In this document: piece after piece, positions 14,470 through 22,453 of the stretch
Position numbering within the stretch: the first letter of the stretch is position 1
Layout: each line of letters starts with the position of its first letter
NCBI RefSeq assembly: GCF_035467215.1
Contig: NZ_DATITZ010000247.1
Span: 1 to 33,812, forward strand
From: Thiocapsa sp035467215
GTDB taxonomy: Bacteria > Pseudomonadota > Gammaproteobacteria > Chromatiales > Chromatiaceae
Reading direction: 5' to 3'
DNA: 33,812 nt
Made by a program: the position numbers and the translations under genes
The notes under the pieces: model-generated
Seen by the model: the letters and a program-made list of their open reading frames with translations, nothing else
Databases searched by the model: none
Told to the model about the DNA's origin: nothing

Positions 14470-15897
14470 TCAGCCGCGCCTGAGCGTGTCGACGACGCGA
14501 CCGGTCGCATCCTTGAGCTCGATGGCGAGCGGCATCTCCCCGAAGGCATGCGAGGCACAGGACAAACAAGGGTCGAAGCAGCGGATGACCGCCTCGACGC
14601 GATTGAGCATCCCCTCCTGGAGGTTGTTGCCGTCGACATAGGCGTCGGCGACTTGACGGATGCTCTGGTTCATGGCGAGGTTGTTGTGTCCGGTCGCGAT
14701 GATGAGGTTGACCCAGGTAATGAGCCCCTCGTCGTCGATGCGGTAGTGATGCATCAGGATCCCGCGCGGGGCCTCGGTCACCCCGATGCCTTCGTAGCGG
14801 TTGCTGCGGGCGCGGGCACGTACGCGTGCGGCGAGGATGGTCGGATCCTTGAGCAGGCGCTCCATCATCTCGAGCGCGTAGATGATCTCGACCAGTCGCG
14901 CGTAGTGATAATGGAAGCTGCTCGCGATCGGGCCGGATTCCTGAAGCATGTGGAACTCGGCGAGCGCGACGTCGGCATAGGGTGTTCCGCAGGCATCGAC
15001 GTTGTTCAGACGTGCAAGGGGTCCGACCCGATAGATCCCCTTGGGATAGCCCTGGGGCTTGTAGTAGGGGAACTTCATGTAGCTGAAGTCCTCGACCGCT
15101 TCGCCGATCAGACGCTCGTACTCGTGCGGCGGCACCATGTCTTCGAGGATGCGGCCCTGGGCGTCTTTGAGTCGCAGGAACCCGTCGTAGTGCTCCAAGT
15201 GACCTTTGGGGCTGACCAGGCTCAGGAACATGGTCGGTTGATTGCCGAAGTGACTGGCCTCGTCCTTGAACTTGGGCACCAGGGTCTTGAAGAAGGCGTA
15301 GGTCCGCTTGGCGATCTCCAGCCCCTCGGGCATCAACTTGAGCATCGCATCGCGCTTTTCCTGCGTCAGCGGCTCGCTGACCCCGCCGGGCACGACCCAG
15401 GTCGGGTGGATCTTCTTCCCACCCAGGGTCTCGATGATGGTCTGGCCGATTTGGCGCAGACGGATGCCGTCTTTGGCCAGCGCCGGGTCTTGGCGCATGA
15501 CGCCGAAGATGTTGCGCGAGACCGGGTCGGAGTCCCAGCCGAGCAAGAGATCCGGCGATGAGAGATGAAAAAACGACAAGGCGTGCGATTGGGTGATCTG
15601 GGCGAGGTTGATGATGCGCCGCAGCTTCTCGCCGGTCGGCGGGATGCTGACCGAGAGCAGGTGATCGCAGGCCTTGTTGGACGCCAGCACATGACTGACC
15701 GGGCAGATCCCGCAGGTTCGTGCCGTCAGGGCGGGCATCTCGCGATAGGGTCGGCCCTCGCAGAATTTCTCGAAGCCGCGGAACTGGGTGAGATGGAACT
15801 TGGCGTCTTCGACCTCTCCGGCGTCCCCGAGCTGCAGGGTGATGCGGGCATGGCCCTCGATGCGGGTGACGGGTTCGATGATGACGGTGCGGCTCAT
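14470..15897 (-). CDS. hoxH: NAD-reducing bidirectional [NiFe] hydrogenase, large subunit HoxH
   Basis: A 475-aa catalytic subunit holding the Ni-Fe(CN)2CO centre that splits or forms hydrogen. N-terminal IEPVTRIEGHARI, L1 motif RTCGICPVSH with Cys62 and Cys65, and L2 motif DPCLSCASHA with Cys444 and Cys447 supply the four cysteine ligands. About 24 residues (FGEMPLAIEL...) follow the L2 His-Ala and form the tail removed by the protease. All four ligands are present, so the enzyme should be functional. The start ATG overlaps the preceding 114-aa gene by ATGA, and hoxW follows at once. Confidence 0.98.
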   Translation of the reverse strand: MSRTVIIEPVTRIEGHARITLQLGDAGEVEDAKFHLTQFRGFEKFCEGRPYREMPALTARTCGICPVSHVLASNKACDHLLSVSIPPTGEKLRRIINLAQITQSHALSFFHLSSPDLLLGWDSDPVSRNIFGVMRQDPALAKDGIRLRQIGQTIIETLGGKKIHPTWVVPGGVSEPLTQEKRDAMLKLMPEGLEIAKRTYAFFKTLVPKFKDEASHFGNQPTMFLSLVSPKGHLEHYDGFLRLKDAQGRILEDMVPPHEYERLIGEAVEDFSYMKFPYYKPQGYPKGIYRVGPLARLNNVDACGTPYADVALAEFHMLQESGPIASSFHYHYARLVEIIYALEMMERLLKDPTILAARVRARARSNRYEGIGVTEAPRGILMHHYRIDDEGLITWVNLIIATGHNNLAMNQSIRQVADAYVDGNNLQEGMLNRVEAVIRCFDPCLSCASHAFGEMPLAIELKDATGRVVDTLRRG

Positions 15898-16238
15898 GGA
15901 TGCGGCCCCTGGCGGTTGGGATTCGGTATGGAGTTCGAGTCGTCGTCCTCGTTGCTCAAGGCGCGCTCGGTGATCTTATGATAGAGATGGGTCATCCTGG
16001 CGATGATGTCGTCGAGCTCCGGATGCTGGGCCCACTTGGACTGCTTCTCCTTGGCATCGGCGAAGACCTCGGTCAGGAGATCGATATCGAAGCTGTCGAG
16101 CCGGGCGCCGCCCTCGACCTTGGTCTTGATGTCGAGCAGACGCGGCAAGCGCTGCGTGCGCAGACGCTCGCGGAGCGCGACGATCACGCCCGTGTCGGCA
16201 TCCTGCGGCGCTTGGCTTCCGACAGGCGGCTGGGTCAT
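15894..16238 (-). CDS. Small acidic protein of unknown function inside the hox operon (orf114)
   Basis: A 114-aa soluble protein I do not recognise. It lies between hoxY (stop four bases upstream) and hoxH (ATGA overlap at 15894-15897), so it is almost certainly cotranslated with them. There is no signal peptide, membrane segment or Cys cluster. The predicted structure is largely helical: VIVALRERLRTQRLPRLLDIKTKV, an LDSFDIDLLTEVFADAKEK helix, and DDIIARMTHLYHKITERAL. The C-terminal tail is Asn/Asp/Pro-rich. The operon position suggests a HoxYH-specific assembly or regulatory role, which is inference only. Confidence 0.85.
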   Translation of the reverse strand: MTQPPVGSQAPQDADTGVIVALRERLRTQRLPRLLDIKTKVEGGARLDSFDIDLLTEVFADAKEKQSKWAQHPELDDIIARMTHLYHKITERALSNEDDDSNSIPNPNRQGPHP

Positions 16239-16242
16239 GGCT

Positions 16243-16785
16243 TCAGGCCCCGAACCGGGTTACGGCGCTGGGGTCCGGTGTGCGCCCCGCGATCAGCTCG
16301 CTCAGCACGTACCAGATGGCGTCGGCGCTCGGCGGGCAGCCGGGAACGAAGACATCGACCCCTACGACACCGTGGATGGGTTTGACGACCGCCAGCAAGG
16401 CCGGAACCCCTCGGGTCGGGGTCTGCGGCTGGATGGTGACGGTATCGCGGTAGGCGCGGTCGACCACGTCCGACAGCTTAAAGTGGTTGCGCATGGCCGG
16501 GACGTTTCCGTTCACGGCGCAATCGCCCAGACTGACCAGGATCTTGCAGTGCTTTCGGAATGTCAGCGCCTTCTCCAGGTCGTCTTCCGAGCTGACCGAG
16601 CCTTCCAGGATGCCCACGTCGACTTGGTCGGGCAGGGTCTTGGTGTCGACCAGCGGGCTGTAGACGATGTCGACCTTCTGAACCAGCTCGATCAGGCGCT
16701 CGTCCATGTCCAGAAAGGACATGTGACAGCCCGAGCATCCGTCGAGCCAGGTGGTCGCGACCGTGATCTTGGGCGATGTGCTCAT
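16243..16785 (-). CDS. hoxY: NAD-reducing bidirectional hydrogenase, small subunit HoxY
   Basis: A 180-aa small subunit that carries the proximal [4Fe-4S] cluster and passes electrons between HoxH and the diaphorase. Cys17 and Cys20 in DGCSGCHMSF, the Cys in LVSLGDCAVNG, and the Cys in FVPGCPPSADAIW are the expected ligands. It is short, lacks a Tat signal, and lacks the medial/distal cluster domain, as in cytoplasmic Hox enzymes. The frame is open far upstream, but the start is the ATG at 16785, which overlaps the hoxU stop (ATGA). Confidence 0.97.
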   Translation of the reverse strand: MSTSPKITVATTWLDGCSGCHMSFLDMDERLIELVQKVDIVYSPLVDTKTLPDQVDVGILEGSVSSEDDLEKALTFRKHCKILVSLGDCAVNGNVPAMRNHFKLSDVVDRAYRDTVTIQPQTPTRGVPALLAVVKPIHGVVGVDVFVPGCPPSADAIWYVLSELIAGRTPDPSAVTRFGA

Positions 16786-17513
16786 TGGGCAAGTCTCCGG
16801 CGGGCGAGAATCGGCAGGAAGTGTTGATCTTTGACCATCTCGCCGACCGAAGTGCCCTGCCTCACCAGCGCGCCGGTCGGGCAGACCTGAACACATTTGC
16901 CGCAGCTGGTGCAGGTGTCGCTCTCGCCCCAGGGTTGCGCCATGTCGGTGATCACGCGGCACTCGGTGCCGCGGCCCATGACGTCCCAGGTGTGGGCACC
17001 CTCGATCTCGTCGCAGACACGCACGCAGCGGGTGCAGAGGATGCAGCGGTCGTGATCGAGCCGGAACATCTCGTGCGAGCTGTCGACCGGGTAGCTGGCC
17101 TGCCGGTAGGGCACGCGGACATGGTCGACACCGCACTTCTGCGCCATGTGCTGCAGCTCGCAATGCCCGTTGGAGACGCAGACCGAGCAGACATGGTTGC
17201 GCTCGGCGAAGAGCAGCTCGACGATGGTGCGGCGATAGCGTTGGAGCTTCTCGGTGTTTGTTTGGATCTGCATGCCTTCGGTCACGCGGGTCGAGCAGGC
17301 AGCCAACAGGCGTCCCTGACCGGCCAGCTCGACGAGACAGAGACGACAGGCGCCCCACACCGAGAGACCTTCGAGATAACAGAGACTCGGGATCGGGATC
17401 TGATTCTCGCGACAGACCTCGATGATCGTCTCGTCCTCGCGGGCGGAGAGATCCCGGCCGTCGATGTTGAGCGTGACGACGCGGACGTTCGGTTGCTTGG
17501 CGGGTGGGGGCAT
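16782..17513 (-). CDS. hoxU: NAD-reducing bidirectional hydrogenase, diaphorase subunit HoxU
   Basis: A 243-aa iron-sulfur relay subunit related to the N-terminus of complex I NuoG. The [2Fe-2S] site uses Cys45, 56, 59 and 73. The His-Cys3 site uses His107 with Cys109, 112 and 118. Two ferredoxin-like [4Fe-4S] motifs follow: Cys157/160/163/167 and Cys201/204/207/211 (CTSCGKCVQVCP). I chose ATG 17513 because GGAG lies at good spacing. The open frame reaches 17570, but the extra residues look unlike the family. Separated from hoxF by an unusual 188-bp gap, whereas all other joints in the operon are tight. Confidence 0.97.
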   Translation of the reverse strand: MPPPAKQPNVRVVTLNIDGRDLSAREDETIIEVCRENQIPIPSLCYLEGLSVWGACRLCLVELAGQGRLLAACSTRVTEGMQIQTNTEKLQRYRRTIVELLFAERNHVCSVCVSNGHCELQHMAQKCGVDHVRVPYRQASYPVDSSHEMFRLDHDRCILCTRCVRVCDEIEGAHTWDVMGRGTECRVITDMAQPWGESDTCTSCGKCVQVCPTGALVRQGTSVGEMVKDQHFLPILARRRLAQ

Positions 17514-17701
17514 ATCGGCTCCGTCAACCTGGTTCGTGCAGTTTGAACCGCAAAGGCGCGCAGGACGCAATGCAGCGTACGTCGCTGCGGGTGTTCGCTT
17601 CCAGCGGAATCCAGTGGCGTCGGCGCCGGGATTCGAGCGCTCGACACCTTTCGTCCGTTGTCGCGCTTTGCACCTTTGCGATCGATAAAGCCTGTTCCGC
17701 G
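17514..17701. repeat. Spacer between hoxF and hoxU with a decayed inverted repeat
   Basis: This 188-bp gap interrupts an otherwise overlapping operon. Near the hoxU side is TTTGAACCGCAAAGGCGCGC followed by AGGACGC. Near the hoxF side is GCTTTGCACCTTTGCGATCG, whose complement reads CGCAAAGGTGCAAAGC. The shared CGCAAAGG core in opposite orientation makes an imperfect inverted repeat of about 130 bp span. It resembles the CGCAAAGGCGCAAAGGACGC type of dispersed repeat that I recall from other proteobacterial genomes. It could reduce or modulate hoxUYH expression relative to hoxEF. Confidence 0.5.
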
Positions 17702-19312
17702 CTAGGCGTCGCCGAGCTTTGCTTCATACTCGTCGCGGAAGTAACGCATGGTGCTCAACACAGGATTCGGCGCCGTCTGCCCCAGTCCGCAGAGACTGGT
17801 CGCCTGCACCACCTCGCAGAGCTCTTCCAAAAGCGCCAGCTCGGCACGCGTGGCCTGCGATTTGGCCAGCCGGTCGAGGATGCTGTGCATCTGCTGTGTT
17901 CCCGCGCGGCAGGGGATGCACTTTCCGCACGACTCGGTCATGCAGAACTCCATGAAATAGCGTGCGACGTCGACCATGCTGGAGGTCTCGTCCATGACGA
18001 TCATCCCGCCCGAGCCCATCATGGTCCCGAGTGTCTTGAGACTGTCGTAATCCACGGCGATGTCGAGGTGCTGGGTCGGGATACAACCGCCCGAGGGGCC
18101 GCCGGTCTGCACCGCCTTGAAGGCCTTACCGCCCGGGATGCCGCCGCCGATGACCTCGATGATGTCGCGCAGCGAGGTGCCCATCGGGACCTCGATGAGG
18201 CCGGTGTTGGTGATGGTTCCGGCGAGCGCGAAGACCTTGGTCCCTTTCGAGCGCTCGGTGCCTATCGAGGCGAACCAGTCGCCCCCCTCGCGCACGATCG
18301 GGGCGATGTTGGCGAAGGTCTCGACGTTGTTGATCAGCGTGGGATAGCCCCACAGCCCCGACTCGGCGGGGTAGGGCGGACGCGGGCGGGGTTGGCCGCG
18401 CAGCCCTTCGATGGAGGCCATGAGCGCGGTTTCTTCGCCGCAGACGAACGCCCCCGCTCCGAGTCGGATCTCGACCTCCAGGCTGAACTGGGTGTCGCCG
18501 ATCTTGTTCCCCAGGAATCCCGAGCGCTTGGCCTTGCGAATCGCGGTCTGGAGTCGCTCGACCGCGAGCGGGTACTCCGCGCGGACATAGACGTAGGCCT
18601 TGTTCGCGCCGATCGCGTAGGCGGCGATGGCCATGCCCTCGAGCACGCGATGCGGGTCCGACTCCAGGATCGCGCGGTCCATGAAGGCACCCGGGTCGCC
18701 CTCGTCCGCGTTGCAGATGACATATTTTTGGGCCGCCGGCATCTTGGCGACGGTCGACCATTTCAAACCGGTCGGATAGCCGCCGCCGCCGCGTCCACGC
18801 AGACCGCTGTCGGTTACTTCGCGCAGGACATCGGCCGGGGTCATCTCGCTCAAGGCCCGGATCAGGGCCGAGTAACCGCCGACCGCCACATACCCCTTGA
18901 AGCTGTCGGGATCGATGATGCCGGCATTCTCCAGCACGATCTTCTGCTGGCGCGCGAAGAAGGGCTGATCCGTCGGGCAGCGCAGACGCTCCACGGGAGG
19001 ACCGTCGAGGCTTGCGATGATGTCGGCGGCGTCATCCGCCGTGACGTCGCGATAGATGGTCGACTCTTCGAGCGAGCCGTCCCGGTCGGCGATCGACACC
19101 AAGGGGCCGGCCGAGCAGAGGCCCATGCATCCGACCCCTTTGACCTTGCACGAAGGTTTGCTCTCCCCGAGGCCGGCGACGAGTGCATCCATGACGGGTG
19201 CAGCGCCCGATGATTGGCAACTGGCGGCCATGCAGACGCGGACCTCGCGCTCGACGTTCGCGTCGATGGCACGGTATTGCTCGGCCAGATCGGCCAGATC
19301 GTCGAGGTTCAT
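17702..19312 (-). CDS. hoxF: NAD-reducing bidirectional hydrogenase, diaphorase subunit HoxF
   Basis: A 536-aa flavoprotein that exchanges electrons with NAD(H), related to fused NuoE/NuoF of complex I. The N-terminal thioredoxin-like [2Fe-2S] domain has Cys27, 32, 62 and 66. The FMN/NAD-binding core includes LRGRGGGGYPTGLKW (about 171-185), CNADEGDPGAFMDR and the E-T-A segment FVCGEETALMASIEG. The C-terminal [4Fe-4S] site is SCGKCIPC (Cys462/465/468) plus Cys508. Length and all ligands are as expected. It starts at ATG 19312, sharing one base with the hoxE stop (TGATG). Confidence 0.98.
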   Translation of the reverse strand: MNLDDLADLAEQYRAIDANVEREVRVCMAASCQSSGAAPVMDALVAGLGESKPSCKVKGVGCMGLCSAGPLVSIADRDGSLEESTIYRDVTADDAADIIASLDGPPVERLRCPTDQPFFARQQKIVLENAGIIDPDSFKGYVAVGGYSALIRALSEMTPADVLREVTDSGLRGRGGGGYPTGLKWSTVAKMPAAQKYVICNADEGDPGAFMDRAILESDPHRVLEGMAIAAYAIGANKAYVYVRAEYPLAVERLQTAIRKAKRSGFLGNKIGDTQFSLEVEIRLGAGAFVCGEETALMASIEGLRGQPRPRPPYPAESGLWGYPTLINNVETFANIAPIVREGGDWFASIGTERSKGTKVFALAGTITNTGLIEVPMGTSLRDIIEVIGGGIPGGKAFKAVQTGGPSGGCIPTQHLDIAVDYDSLKTLGTMMGSGGMIVMDETSSMVDVARYFMEFCMTESCGKCIPCRAGTQQMHSILDRLAKSQATRAELALLEELCEVVQATSLCGLGQTAPNPVLSTMRYFRDEYEAKLGDA

Positions 19313-19806
19313 CAGGTCAGCTCCTCGAGCTTGGCAATGAGTGATTCGCTGTCGAGCTTACCGAGCACGTCGCCGTCGATCACGATCGCCGGGGCCAGAC
19401 CGCAGGCGCCGACACAGCGAGCGGTCAACAGCGATAGACGGTCGTCTTCGGTCGTTTCGCCCGGATTGATGTCGTAGCGCTCCTGCAGGCGCTCGACGAG
19501 TCCCCCGGCGCCTTTGATGTAGCAGGCGGTTCCGGTGCAGACGACGCACGCATGACGCCCCTTGGGCTTGAGGGTGAAGAGGTGGTAAAAGGTCGCGACA
19601 CCGTAGACCTTGCTCAGCGGAAGGTCGAGCGATGCGGCAACAAACCGCAAGGAGGCCTCGTCGAGAAACCCGAAGGCGTCCTGCACGCTGTGCAGGGTCT
19701 CGATCAAGGCGTGGTCGGCATAGCCGTTGCGGCGCATGGTCGCGTTGACGAGCTTCCAACGCTTGTCGTCACTGGGCAGTGGCGGCTTGGCTTGCTGCAG
19801 ACTCAT
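19312..19806 (-). CDS. hoxE: NAD-reducing bidirectional hydrogenase, subunit HoxE
   Basis: A 164-aa NuoE-like subunit with a thioredoxin-fold [2Fe-2S] cluster: Cys90 and Cys95 in CTGTAC, Cys131 and Cys135 in CVGAC. The helical N-terminal half contains VYGVATFYHLFTL. HoxE distinguishes the five-subunit cyanobacterial/Thiocapsa-type enzyme from the four-subunit Ralstonia type, and it may connect to electron carriers other than NAD. First gene of the operon; GGAGGGGAG immediately precedes the ATG at 19806. Any hox promoter should lie in 19807-20026, which is shared with divergent pssA. Confidence 0.97.
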   Translation of the reverse strand: MSLQQAKPPLPSDDKRWKLVNATMRRNGYADHALIETLHSVQDAFGFLDEASLRFVAASLDLPLSKVYGVATFYHLFTLKPKGRHACVVCTGTACYIKGAGGLVERLQERYDINPGETTEDDRLSLLTARCVGACGLAPAIVIDGDVLGKLDSESLIAKLEELT

Positions 19807-20026
19807 CTCCCCTCCGATTCAATGGGTCATGGTTGCCGAGCGATCGCGTCGCCGACGGCGATGGGACCGAACGATGCCACAAGTCTATGACAGATGGATA
19901 GGGCGACGACGTTCTTCTTTGCGCGCACTTTCGGTGCGCGCGGTGTCGCCGCGCTTCCTTTCGGTGCCGCCCTGCTCCCGGCTATACTCGCGATCCGACC
20001 AGACGGCCGCCAACGAGATCTCTTCC
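19807..20026. promoter_or_regulatory. Divergent hoxE/pssA intergenic region with palindrome and duplicated 10-mer
   Basis: GCGCGCAC (19921-19928) and GTGCGCGC (19934-19941) form a perfect 8-bp palindromic arm pair with a 5-base loop. CTTTCGGTGC occurs twice, at 19928-19937 and 19958-19967, exactly 30 bp apart, which puts both on about the same DNA face. A TATACT at 19983-19988 could be the pssA -10 box. I found no sigma-54 GG-N10-GC pair ahead of hoxE. Function as operators is a guess. Confidence 0.4.
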
Positions 20027-20791
20027 ATGGACAACGAGCCAGCTTCCCGTAAACGACGACGCGGCATCTATTTGCTGCCCAATCTGTTTACCACGGCGGC
20101 GTTGTTCGCCGGGTTTTACGCGGTCCTCGCGGCGACTCAGGGACGCTTCGAGGCCGCTGCGCTCGCTATCTTCGCGGCTCAGCTGCTCGACGGGATCGAC
20201 GGGCGCGTCGCTCGCATCACTCAAACCCAAAGCGATTTCGGTGCCGAGTACGACAGCCTCTCCGACATGGTGGCCTTCGGGGTGGCCCCGGCGCTGGTTG
20301 CCTATCACTGGGCCTTGGGCGGACTCGGTAAGGTCGGCTGGCTTGCCGGCTTCGTCTTCACCGCAGCCGCGGCCTTGCGTCTGGCACGGTTCAACACGCA
20401 GGTGGGGATCGCCGACAAGCGTTACTTCCAAGGGCTCGCCAGCCCGGCCGCTGCGGCCATCATCGCAAGCGGGGTCTGGCTCGGCACGGATACGGGGGTC
20501 GCCGGGGCCGATGTCGCTTGGCTCGCGGCCATCCTCACTGCGGGTGCCGGTCTGCTGATGGTGAGTAATTTCCGGTACCTCAGCTTTAAGCAGCTCAACT
20601 TCCAGGGTCGCGTCCCCTTCCTCTTGGCCGTCGCCGTGATGCTTGGCTTTGCGGTGGTCTTTGTCAATCCGCCGCTGATGCTCTTTTTGATGGCGACGAC
20701 CTATGCGGTTTCGGGTCCCGCGTGGACCCTGATGCGATTGCGCAAGAGTCGTTTGCGCCATCGGCGCGATTCACGCGGGGATCGGTCCTGA
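20027..20791 (+). CDS. pssA: CDP-diacylglycerol--serine O-phosphatidyltransferase
   Basis: A 254-aa inner-membrane enzyme of the type II PssA group. It makes phosphatidylserine, precursor of phosphatidylethanolamine, from CDP-diacylglycerol and serine. The CDP-alcohol phosphatidyltransferase signature DG-x2-AR-x8-G-x3-D-x3-D is complete: DGRVAR, then SDFGAEYDSLSDMVAFG. About seven or eight hydrophobic segments follow the basic N-terminus (RKRRRGIYLLPNLFTTAALFAG). FNTQVG and KRYFQGLASPAAA are typical of the serine enzyme rather than the phosphatidylglycerol-phosphate synthase. I chose ATG 20027. Its Shine-Dalgarno is weak, and the frame runs further upstream. Confidence 0.94.
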   Translation: MDNEPASRKRRRGIYLLPNLFTTAALFAGFYAVLAATQGRFEAAALAIFAAQLLDGIDGRVARITQTQSDFGAEYDSLSDMVAFGVAPALVAYHWALGGLGKVGWLAGFVFTAAAALRLARFNTQVGIADKRYFQGLASPAAAAIIASGVWLGTDTGVAGADVAWLAAILTAGAGLLMVSNFRYLSFKQLNFQGRVPFLLAVAVMLGFAVVFVNPPLMLFLMATTYAVSGPAWTLMRLRKSRLRHRRDSRGDRS

Positions 20792-20910
20792 GATCGCTCC
20801 GATCGATCGGGCTTGCGAGCAGTCGCCGCTTAGGATGGACCCGGATGGCTGCCCGCGCCTGTGACGGCGCTCTGTCGGGCAACACCAGATCTCTCTGTTC
20901 GAGGGCCGAA

Positions 20911-21129
20911 ATGAACGAGCCATCCGAGAAGAAACCCGGCTTGCTGCGCCGTATCGGATCGTGGCTTTTCCGAAGGTTGGCCCCTCGGGTGCCGGACGAG
21001 GTCTCCTGTTGCGAGTTCGATTGTCGCAAGACGGGATGCGCGCAGGGCGATTGGGAGAGATGTCCGGTGCGCTTGGACTATGCCCGGCGTCTTCGCGACG
21101 GGCATTGCTGGAATCGGGAGCAGTCGTAA
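20911..21129 (+). CDS. Small cysteine-rich protein of unknown function
   Basis: A 72-aa protein. A basic amphipathic N-terminal part (EKKPGLLRRIGSWLFRRLAPR) is followed by a compact Cys cluster, SCCEFDCRKTGCAQGDWERC, and a last Cys near the end. The spacing suggests a metal site or a disulfide-stabilised fold, but there is no signal peptide. GAGGG lies at good spacing before the ATG. Its stop is four bases before the next gene's ATG, so the two are probably translated together. I know no assigned function. Confidence 0.75.
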   Translation: MNEPSEKKPGLLRRIGSWLFRRLAPRVPDEVSCCEFDCRKTGCAQGDWERCPVRLDYARRLRDGHCWNREQS

Positions 21130-21133
21130 CATC

Positions 21134-22300
21134 ATGTCATCCGGACCACGCGAGATCGTCACGCCCTTTCGGCCCATCCCGCTGGACGTTCCGGCGGGTC
21201 TGACGCCGAACGAGTTCTTCAACAGCGCCGAGAATCTTCGCGATCTGGTGCAGAACAACGGTCTGCTGCGCAATCAAGAGGATCTGCTGCTCTACCGCAA
21301 GGCGCTGGGGCATTCCACCGAGCTGGACTGCTCGATCATCTACGACACCTCCAAACGCATCCTCAACCCGCTCGGCCGTCCGGTTCGCCGCACCCAGGTC
21401 TCGCCGTCGGTGAAGCGCGTCTGGAACCGGATGAATCGGATCATCATCGAGGAGATGCTCCGACGCTATCCGGATCCGGGCGAGGCACTGGTGATGGCCG
21501 GCGAGGCAAGTCTGGATGCCACCTGGCCTCTGACCTCGCCCGGTGTGCCGAGCATCCGCATGCTGCACAACCACTTCATCGTCTTCCCGATGGAGCAGCT
21601 GCGCGCGGCCCACCCGGCCGATCCGAGCCATCCCAACCTGACCGACGGTGGCCAGCACAGCCTCTTTCAGGCGCACATGCGCGATGTCTACAGGCGCTTT
21701 TTCGACGAGGCGCTGGACCTGCGTATCCTGCGTACGGTGCACACGGACGAGTCGCGTCTCGCGCTCACCGGCTATCCGGAGGGTTTGCCCTGCTGGGAGA
21801 TCCAAGGCGGGGTCGCGGCCCTGGGCGACACCGCCTTCTGGGCGGAATACGACGAGATCCTGCGCGGGTTTCTCGATTTCTACCGCACCTTCTTCTCGCA
21901 GGTGTCGAGCCGCAACGCCGAGATCCTGCCGGATGTCTACTTTCCAGATCAGATCGAGTCGGTCCTGCTCTTCGACAACGCCTTCATGCAGACCGCGAAA
22001 CGGGTTCGCGAGCGCTGTCTCGGCGACCCGGCCTACGCCAATTCCATCCGCTGGGAGCCGGCCTTCAAGCAGCTCATCTTTCGGCATGACTCGGGCCGCC
22101 TGATGTTGACCATCAGTCAGAACTCGATCGGCAACGCCATCACCGAGCTGCTCGGCGTCGTGGTCAAGCGCGTGCCCGACCGCGACGCCTACGAGGCGCG
22201 CGAGCCGGCGCTCATCGAGCGTCTGCTCGAGATCAGGCGGCTTCTCGTCGCAGCCGATCTCGGCGACGGGATCGCCACCCCGCATTGGGGCGCGGACTGA
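21134..22300 (+). CDS. Conserved-looking protein of unknown function (388 aa)
   Basis: A soluble protein, mixed alpha/beta by appearance, with no signal peptide or membrane segment. Striking stretches are LGHSTELDCSIIYDTSKRILNPLGRPVRR, MLHNHFIVFPMEQLRAA, DGGQHSLFQAHMRDVYRRFFDEALDLR and RWEPAFKQLIFRHDSGRLMLTISQNSIGNAI. The His-Asn-His in the second could be a metal or catalytic site, but I cannot tie it to a known family. Composition and codon use match the neighbours, so it is a native gene. Start ATG 21134, four bases after the Cys-rich gene; no strong Shine-Dalgarno, consistent with coupling. Confidence 0.8.
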   Translation: MSSGPREIVTPFRPIPLDVPAGLTPNEFFNSAENLRDLVQNNGLLRNQEDLLLYRKALGHSTELDCSIIYDTSKRILNPLGRPVRRTQVSPSVKRVWNRMNRIIIEEMLRRYPDPGEALVMAGEASLDATWPLTSPGVPSIRMLHNHFIVFPMEQLRAAHPADPSHPNLTDGGQHSLFQAHMRDVYRRFFDEALDLRILRTVHTDESRLALTGYPEGLPCWEIQGGVAALGDTAFWAEYDEILRGFLDFYRTFFSQVSSRNAEILPDVYFPDQIESVLLFDNAFMQTAKRVRERCLGDPAYANSIRWEPAFKQLIFRHDSGRLMLTISQNSIGNAITELLGVVVKRVPDRDAYEAREPALIERLLEIRRLLVAADLGDGIATPHWGAD

Positions 22301-22453
22301 GCGCCGGGACCGAGGCCCTTTCCGACCGGCCGCGGGCAGCTCGGCATCCCGCGAGAACCCGAGATTTCATCGCATCTTCACGGTTCGTCAATATCCCGGC
22401 AATCGCGCGCGGAGATCATATCCCGACGTTGATGGCTCGAGGCCGGCGATGCG

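Noticed and set aside
17504..19213. Long plus-strand open frame (569 codons) across hoxF
   Set aside because: Antisense shadow of hoxF produced by high GC content; the translation is Arg/Ala/Asp-rich with no domain. The same applies to plus-strand frames at 7900-9147 (lon), 10203-11234 (tal) and 14182-15561 (hoxH), and to minus-strand frames at 11218-13050 (CYTH/CHAD) and 21137-22285.
19807..20026. Sigma-54 promoter for the hox operon
   Set aside because: The best GG on the relevant strand (in GTGGCATCG) is not followed by GC ten bases later, so the -24/-12 rule fails.
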